Of a stretch of 64,000 nt of DNA, positions 59,528 through 64,000 are shown piece after piece; position 1 is the stretch's first letter, and the number at the start of each line of letters is the position of its first letter. Below the pieces are notes generated by a model. That model ran no database searches. It was not told the origin of the DNA and saw only the letters and a program-made list of their open reading frames with translations. Source of the stretch: Saprospiraceae bacterium (GTDB taxonomy: Bacteria; Bacteroidota; Bacteroidia; Chitinophagales; Saprospiraceae); contig JAEUUU010000159.1 of assembly GCA_016787345.1 (NCBI GenBank), positions 1 to 64,000 on the forward strand. The letters are read 5' to 3'. Position numbers and translations under genes: made by a program.

Positions 59528-59872
59528 ATGAAAACAGCCGACCTCACCTTTCGCCTGCTGCGCAACCTGCTGTACCTGCTGCTTGCCCTCGGCGGCGCGG
59601 CGCTGGCCAGTTGGCTGGTTGTATTGTACTACGAGCATTTTCCATCCTACTCCTCCGAAGGGAGCGCCTGGGGAAGTCTGGATGATGCGCTTTCCATCGC
59701 TTTTGCCGTATTGGTTTTTCTACTCGCAGCCCTCATCTGGTGGTCGCGGCGAATGATTGCCGACGTAGCGCGGCTCAAAAGTTATACGGGTTTTGTCGCG
59801 GCGCAGCTGCTTATGCTGCTGATTCCCTGGGCTGTGCTGGGTTGGCTGTGGTACAGGTTCGTGGCGTCGTAG
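59528..59872 (+). CDS. Small three-span membrane protein
   Basis: A protein of 114 residues with three hydrophobic segments (LLRNLLYLLLALGGAALASW, IAFAVLVFLLAALIWW, FVAAQLLMLLIPWAVLGWLW) and a soluble loop SYSSEGSAWGSLDDAL. GC-rich in composition, unlike the genes around it. The family is unknown. Its last two thirds are duplicated at 61762-62011. The upstream string tcggtatatgtgttataatt (59501-59520) also has a counterpart there. Confidence 0.6.
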   Translation: MKTADLTFRLLRNLLYLLLALGGAALASWLVVLYYEHFPSYSSEGSAWGSLDDALSIAFAVLVFLLAALIWWSRRMIADVARLKSYTGFVAAQLLMLLIPWAVLGWLWYRFVAS

Positions 59873-59967
59873 CGAATTGGGTTACCCGTTTGTTTTTACC
59901 CACGGCAGCATTTGTCCGGCTATTTGAATAAAAAATACACCTGCCGGGAAGGTCGATACGGGCAGGG
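59623..59967. repeat. 345-bp direct repeat, left copy
   Basis: Nearly identical to 61762-62106 at a constant offset of 2139 bases. The left copy holds the 3' part of the intact three-span protein gene plus a relic of the end of the beta-helix T9SS gene. The DNA between the copies (59968-61761) contains AT-rich genes. Confidence 0.9.
59882..59967 (-). pseudogene. Relic of the 3' end of the T9SS beta-helix gene
   Basis: On the minus strand this still reads the last 28 or so codons of the protein encoded at 62021-63661 (FPAGVFFIQIAGQMLPWVKT then NG and stop), with two or three substitutions. It has no upstream part, so it is a non-functional fragment left by the duplication. Confidence 0.8.
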
Positions 59968-59981
59968 GTTTTATCCGGATG

Positions 59982-60098
59982 TTACACCATTTTGAGTGTC
60001 TTGCCCTTATACCCGGTCTGATCACTCCTGCTACCGCCTTTTTGCAAACTGTCAATTATGGATTGACGCTCGCTTTGGCTAATAGTACTTTTCCGCAT
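59982..60098 (-). CDS. Possible 38-residue protein
   Basis: The minus-strand frame MRKSTISQSERQSIIDSLQK, then GGSRSDQTGYKGKTLKMV, is hydrophilic and helix-forming in its first half. It lies just inside the left end of the inserted AT-rich segment. It resembles no family I know. It could be a tiny regulator, a fragment of a larger mobile gene, or chance. The rest of the gap 59873-60233 shows nothing else. Confidence 0.25.
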   Translation of the reverse strand: MRKSTISQSERQSIIDSLQKGGSRSDQTGYKGKTLKMV

Positions 60099-60233
60099 GG
60101 GTACTTCGTTTAAAGTATAAAAGTTACGGTGAGGGATTTTCTCTACTTATTTCTGGTATCGCGATTGAGAGGTCAGGGCAATCTCAAAAGGCCATTTTGA
60201 GATGACTTCTAAGTATCTGAATAATATTAGTAT

Positions 60234-60845
60234 ATGAAAAATTCATTGGTTGCAATAACGCTTGTTTGTTTTACTTCATGCATATCGAGAGACCTTTCTG
60301 TTATTAAATTTTCCTTATTTGAAGATTGTTTCTCGTTTCATAAGGTTAATTATTGTATAAATTTTGAAATTGATAGCACATATACAAGAATCGATCAGTC
60401 CTTGGGGTTTACTTCGGGGTCCATAAAATCTTATAATTTTTTCAATGATTTTGATACAATATCCATAGGAATATACTTGGAGCCATTAGGCGCAAATTCA
60501 CAAGTAGATACTTTGTTAAGTGATCGTTTAAAGAAGGAAGTAAAAGACAAGTTTACATCAATATATTCTTGTGAGGTATCTTCATACTCCAGAGAGAAAT
60601 ATTATTTTGATGGAATACTCACTGTCGGGTCTGACCCTAGGTTTAATGTTATACAATATAGTGGATATAATTATAATCATAACACGAATGCCATTGGTGT
60701 TTTCGTGAATTCTATAAGTAAACCTGGCTCAAAAGCGCCACTTATTAATATTAATAAAATTATCCAAACAATTAAGGTCTCCCGGAGTAAGTCTTATCGC
60801 CCTCTACCTCGGCAGGACAAGCAGTGCAGAATAAAAGTTTTCTAA
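60234..60845 (+). CDS. Lipoprotein of unknown function in the inserted segment
   Basis: A protein of 203 residues with lipobox FTSC (NSLVAITLVCFTSC). The mature part (FEIDSTYTRIDQSLGFTSGS, KKEVKDKFTSIYSCEVSSYS, GVFVNSISKPGSKAPLININ) looks like an alpha/beta sandwich, but no family is recognised. It lies between the two 345-bp direct repeats and is AT-rich. Confidence 0.55.
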   Translation: MKNSLVAITLVCFTSCISRDLSVIKFSLFEDCFSFHKVNYCINFEIDSTYTRIDQSLGFTSGSIKSYNFFNDFDTISIGIYLEPLGANSQVDTLLSDRLKKEVKDKFTSIYSCEVSSYSREKYYFDGILTVGSDPRFNVIQYSGYNYNHNTNAIGVFVNSISKPGSKAPLININKIIQTIKVSRSKSYRPLPRQDKQCRIKVF

Positions 60846-60889
60846 GAGGCTAATAAATTATAACGATATTCATTTGCGTCAACTAAAAT

Positions 60890-61675
60890 ATGAAAGATAA
60901 TAGCATTCTCTGGTTGTTGTTTTTATCATTTTGTTTGAGCCTGAATTGTACTCCTATTGCGACGCAAAAGAGCGAGAATGATTTGGTAGTGCAATTTTTA
61001 GACTCCCTAAATATAGACTGGTATTGGTGCTTGAATCCTCATCCAAAAGATTCCTCAGAAACAGAATATAGGAAATATTACCTTCAAAAAGTAAAAGATA
61101 AACAAGCGTTTAACCTAAGCCTTTGGACTGTAAAATCTTTTTGCAGAGAGAGGAGCGATATGATTCTTTTGGTAGATAGTAACAATAACAATGTAACGCA
61201 AGTGCAAATATTACCCCCGGCAAAGTGTTCTTTTAGTCCCGAAGATCTACTATTAATGGACAGGGAATTTGGTTTTTATCCAGATACTGCTTTCGAAAAC
61301 CTCTCAAAATTATTGGTGAACAAAAATATAAACATTGATATTTTATCTAGCGAGGATTTAAATACGCTTTTTACGCTTTACTTAAGTTTAAGATACCAAA
61401 CCGAGTATGAAGAAATTACCCCGTTTAAAATTGATAACTTGGAGGATTTAGTTGAAATTATGGATACACTGGGTGTTCGTGATTATGAATCAATTGATAA
61501 ATACAAAAAAATATTTTCCAGGAACCAAGGTCACCTTTCTCGAAATGATAAAATCTCTTTTGTGTATTGGGGGCCAGGAAAAACTGGAGTCGAGATTTTT
61601 TTTATATACTTAAAAGAGGGGTCAATTAAATTCAAACACTGTTCTTATGACTTTCTTATAAAGGATAGTGAATGA
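60890..61675 (+). CDS. Lipoprotein of unknown function in the inserted segment
   Basis: A protein of 261 residues. The signal SILWLLFLSFCLSLNC ends in a lipobox-like cysteine. The mature protein begins with a charged stretch and continues WYWCLNPHPKDSSETEYRKY, IMDTLGVRDYESIDKYKKIF and FVYWGPGKTGVEIFFIYLKE. No family is recognised. It follows the previous lipoprotein by 44 bases in the same direction, so they are probably co-transcribed. AT-rich; located between the direct repeats. Confidence 0.55.
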   Translation: MKDNSILWLLFLSFCLSLNCTPIATQKSENDLVVQFLDSLNIDWYWCLNPHPKDSSETEYRKYYLQKVKDKQAFNLSLWTVKSFCRERSDMILLVDSNNNNVTQVQILPPAKCSFSPEDLLLMDREFGFYPDTAFENLSKLLVNKNINIDILSSEDLNTLFTLYLSLRYQTEYEEITPFKIDNLEDLVEIMDTLGVRDYESIDKYKKIFSRNQGHLSRNDKISFVYWGPGKTGVEIFFIYLKEGSIKFKHCSYDFLIKDSE

Positions 61676-61761
61676 TACTCAGGAAGCCTCTGCGAGTAAT
61701 ATATATACTTGTAGAGGTATTATAGTCTCTAAACTCCGGCGGAGTCGGCATATGTTCTATA

Positions 61762-62011
61762 ATTGTACTACGAGCATTTTCCATCCTACTCCTCCGAAGG
61801 GAGCGCCTGGGGAAGTCTGGATGATGCGCTTTCCATCGCTTTTGCCTCACTGGTTTTTCTGCTCGCCGCCCTCATCTGGTGGTCGCGGCGAATGATTGCC
61901 GACGTAGCGCGGCTCAAAAGTTATACGGGTTTTGTCGCGGCGCAGCTGCTTCTGCTGCTGATTCCCTGGGCTGTGTTGGGTTGGCTGTGGTACCGGTTCG
62001 TAGCGTCGTAG
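61762..62011 (+). pseudogene. 5'-truncated copy of the three-span membrane protein gene
   Basis: The frame from YYEHFPSYSSEGSAWGSLDD to WYRFVAS and stop matches residues 33-114 of the protein at 59528-59872 with very few changes. The first 102 bases (equivalent to 59521-59622) are missing: the promoter-like string at 61745-61764 joins directly to the body. With no ATG and only one or two spans left, it is probably not functional. Confidence 0.75.
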
Positions 62012-62106
62012 CGAATTGGGTTACCCGTTTGTTTTTACCCACGTCAGCATTTGTTCGGCTATTTGAATAAAAAATACACCTGCCGGAAAGGTCGATACGG
62101 GCAGGG
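61762..62106. repeat. 345-bp direct repeat, right copy
   Basis: Partner of 59623-59967. It spans the truncated membrane-protein copy, the short convergent gap and the genuine last codons of the beta-helix T9SS gene (62021-62106). Confidence 0.9.
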
Positions 62107-63661
62107 TGATGGCCGACATGCCCGCCGGCAGGCGCAGCCGTTCGTGGTAATACATTTGGCCGCCGGCGCCCAGGATCAGGAGATCTGTTTCAATCGTTTG
62201 GTTGGCATGGATGTTTAGCCGCAATTCGTCGCTGACGGGATTGCCCAGTATCTGCACGGAAAGGTTGCTTGCCGGCGGGGCTGTAAACGCACCGGAAACC
62301 GACCCGAATTCGTCGGCGCCGATATCGGTCCCCCCGTCGCTGCGCGGGTGGCCGTCGGCATCGCGGACGACTTCGGGCAGATTGGCGCCGGCGCCGATGC
62401 AGGGGCTGCCGGCGAGCAGGTGAAAGGTTTCGTCGAGCAACGGATCGGCAGTTAAACTGTGTGCGTCGCGGGCGGTTTGGGCGGTCCATTGCGACAAAGA
62501 CCATTCCTGCCAGTCAAGGTTGTCGTCGAGAAATACCGCGCTGTTGGGGTCGTAGTACAGGTTGTTGTCGAGGAGGTTGTTGTTGCCGATCAGGGCATTT
62601 TCGCGCACCCGGACCATGGCATTGGTCAGGAAATTGGCCTGCACGAACAGGTTGTTCTGGATACGAATGTTTTGGCTGCCGGTTTGGGCGGAGAAATTGT
62701 CGCTGACCCACACGTCGGTGACGTTGAAAAACAGGGCGGCGTGTTCGGTCATACCCCCGTTGATCACCGTATTGTTGAATACGCGGGCATTTTTCGCCCC
62801 CCAAAGACCGATCCCGGCATGCTGGGTATTCAGCACGATATTGTTCAACACGAGGCCGTCGATGTTTTCAAAATACTGCGGGTTGAAATCGGTGTCGAAC
62901 CATTCGGCGTCGGTATAAAAGCCGAGGTAAATGCCGCCTTCGCCGCAGTTTTCGATGCGATTGGCTTCGATCACGCAGTCGCGGCCGCCGCCTTTGACGT
63001 AGATGCCGGTGGTGGCAATGTCGTGAAAATGGCAGCCGCGCACGGTCAGGCCGGGTGCATTGACGTTGTCGATGCCTTCGGCGTTGAAATCGAGCAGGGC
63101 GCCGGGGCCCGTTCCGGTATGGTGAATTTCGCAGTCGAGAATCGAAATATTGGCGCAGGCTGGGGTAAGTTTGACGGCATCACGGCCGCTGTGGTGGATG
63201 TTGCAATTCCGGATGCTGACGTTGCTGACGCCCCGTCGCTGGTTGAACGGCACAGAATTGTCCCAATCCCAGTTGGTTTCGAACTTGACCGCGTAATAGT
63301 AGCCGCCCACGATTTCGAGGCGTTCGAGCGTGCCGCCGCTGGTTTCGGGGTCGTTGTACCAGATGCAGGCGCTGACGTCTTCCACGTTGGTCGGGGCGCT
63401 GATGACGGCCCATTCGCCGGGGTAGGACTTGATGTGCAGGTTGTTTTTACCGATGCGGATTTCCTGACTGACGTAATTGCCGCCGCGCAGCAGGATTTCG
63501 TCGCCGGGGTTGGCGGCATCGATGGCCGCGGGCAGGGTTTTGAACGGGCTGGCGAGGGTGCCGGCGTTGTTGTCGTTGCCATTGGTGGCGACGTACCAGG
63601 TGTTGGCCGGCGCCTGGGCGGCCAGCAGCAGGAGTAGCGCGGTGCTGAAAAAAGTGTTCAT
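62021..63661 (-). CDS. T9SS-secreted right-handed parallel beta-helix protein
   Basis: A protein of 546 residues. A signal peptide (MNTFFSTALLLLLAAQAPA) is followed by WYVATNGNDNNAGTLASPFK, the usual opening of DUF1565/pectate-lyase-like beta-helix proteins. Many NNI/NRIENC-type helix rungs follow (VSIRNCNIHHSGRDAVK, CVIEANRIENCGEGGIYL, VLNNIVLNTQHAGIGLW), then the SPCIGAGANLPEVVRDADGH closing motif. A C-terminal sorting domain (about 465-546) ends MLTWVKTNG, with LPVSTFPAGVFFIQIAEQ. It probably binds or cleaves polysaccharide at the surface. Its last 28 codons lie in the right direct repeat. It starts 3 bases after the partial gene upstream. Confidence 0.85.
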   Translation of the reverse strand: MNTFFSTALLLLLAAQAPANTWYVATNGNDNNAGTLASPFKTLPAAIDAANPGDEILLRGGNYVSQEIRIGKNNLHIKSYPGEWAVISAPTNVEDVSACIWYNDPETSGGTLERLEIVGGYYYAVKFETNWDWDNSVPFNQRRGVSNVSIRNCNIHHSGRDAVKLTPACANISILDCEIHHTGTGPGALLDFNAEGIDNVNAPGLTVRGCHFHDIATTGIYVKGGGRDCVIEANRIENCGEGGIYLGFYTDAEWFDTDFNPQYFENIDGLVLNNIVLNTQHAGIGLWGAKNARVFNNTVINGGMTEHAALFFNVTDVWVSDNFSAQTGSQNIRIQNNLFVQANFLTNAMVRVRENALIGNNNLLDNNLYYDPNSAVFLDDNLDWQEWSLSQWTAQTARDAHSLTADPLLDETFHLLAGSPCIGAGANLPEVVRDADGHPRSDGGTDIGADEFGSVSGAFTAPPASNLSVQILGNPVSDELRLNIHANQTIETDLLILGAGGQMYYHERLRLPAGMSAITLPVSTFPAGVFFIQIAEQMLTWVKTNG

Positions 63662-63664
63662 GGA

Positions 63665-64000
63665 TCAGATGGTGCTGCGCATCATGTTATTGAGCAGTTC
63701 GGATTTGGCTTTCGGGTGGATAAAATCTTCGCCGCTGGCTTTGGATTCCACTTCCATACCCCGGAGTTTGCGGCGGAGATCTTCCATGGCGGCTTGTTCG
63801 TCGGCGGCATCACCGTGGCCGGTTTGGGCGAAGGGGTCGAGTACGAGGATCATGCCGGCCAGCACGTCGCGGTAGTCGGGCGCTTGTTCGCCCTGCCACT
63901 CGCCGTTGTCTTTTTTCCAGCTGCCGGGCGCCGCGATTTCGTCGAAGGGGTGTCCGGGGCGGCCTTTGCCCATTTCACCGGGTCGGAAGGGCGGCCGCTC
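63665..64000 (-). CDS. C-terminal part of an unidentified protein (partial)
   Basis: An open minus-strand frame enters from the right edge (reading ERPPFRPGEMGKGRPGHPFD) and ends at 63665. The visible 111 residues are hydrophilic with an acidic middle (LDPFAQTGHGDAADEQAAME) and a Lys/Glu-rich end. No family is recognised from this part. It ends 3 bases before the beta-helix gene and is likely its operon partner. An internal ATG at 63973 could be the start but an upstream start is equally possible. Confidence 0.55.
   Translation of the reverse strand, partial: ERPPFRPGEMGKGRPGHPFDEIAAPGSWKKDNGEWQGEQAPDYRDVLAGMILVLDPFAQTGHGDAADEQAAMEDLRRKLRGMEVESKASGEDFIHPKAKSELLNNMMRSTI

Noticed and set aside
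62459..63637. 392-codon plus-strand frame over the beta-helix gene
   Set aside because: Val/Gly/Ala-rich antisense shadow; the minus-strand gene has a signal peptide, helix rungs and a sorting domain.

Overview
The window looks like a chromosome segment of a Bacteroidota bacterium, most probably of the Saprospiria/Chitinophagia side. The grounds are type A Por-secretion (T9SS) C-terminal domains on three secreted proteins, SprB-type repeats, LytS/LytTR signalling, bestrophin and DUF1963 genes, and the phylum-specific -7 promoter motif TANNTTTG in front of many genes. Base composition is GC-rich by eye, except for a sharply AT-rich stretch at about 57.4-61.7 kb. I see no rRNA, tRNA, CRISPR array or complete insertion sequence.

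Layout. 0-6.3 kb: a YgjP-like metallopeptidase, serC and a giant T9SS/SprB-repeat surface protein with a gingipain-like domain that seems to lack its catalytic residues. 6.4-10.4 kb: an accessory module bounded by inverted-repeat elements. It holds a STAND (NLR-like) NTPase with nearly identical 48-residue TPR repeats, preceded by a small EAD11-type adaptor; the two proteins share a short KIYNID-x-IDNA motif. This is my best candidate for an undescribed conflict/defence system. 10.4-11.6 kb: a 3'-truncated methylmalonyl-CoA mutase small subunit. 11.8-15.5 kb: transglutaminase-like protein, LytS-type kinase and LytTR regulator in one operon. 15.6-17.9 kb: iscS-iscU-iscA of proteobacterial type. 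18-25 kb: SRPBCC/GyrI-like protein, Cys-rich lipoprotein, ddl, TetR with an alpha/beta hydrolase, DinB, and a lipoprotein gene framed by copies of a palindromic MITE-like element. 25-30.4 kb: pterin dehydratase, PA14-OmpA protein, and two HxlR regulators with divergent targets. 30.6-33.4 kb: carbonic anhydrase, bestrophin, TMEM175 channel and an NADP-binding oxidoreductase in one tight operon.

33.4-44.8 kb is an exopolysaccharide locus. It holds glycosyltransferases, a priming sugar-phosphate transferase fused to a degenerate receiver domain, a free-standing degenerate receiver, and two acylation sets (acyltransferase-3 plus SGNH, and MBOAT plus SGNH-like). No flippase, polymerase or export gene is visible, so the polymer needs genes elsewhere. 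44.8-57.3 kb is mostly housekeeping: hpt, rnhB, panD, asnS, ybeY, a HAD phosphatase and a 2-oxoacid dehydrogenase E2, plus an RsbW-like ATPase and a DUF547/flavoprotein/membrane ferredoxin operon.

57.4-61.7 kb is the AT-rich islet of small lipoproteins, one with a GldM-C-like fold pattern. Part of it lies between two 345-bp direct repeats whose gene content is reciprocally truncated, as expected after a single-crossover integration. The window ends with a T9SS beta-helix protein and a partial gene. Several unrelated families of intergenic inverted repeats are scattered through the window, two of which probably form long hairpins in mRNA leaders or between cistrons.
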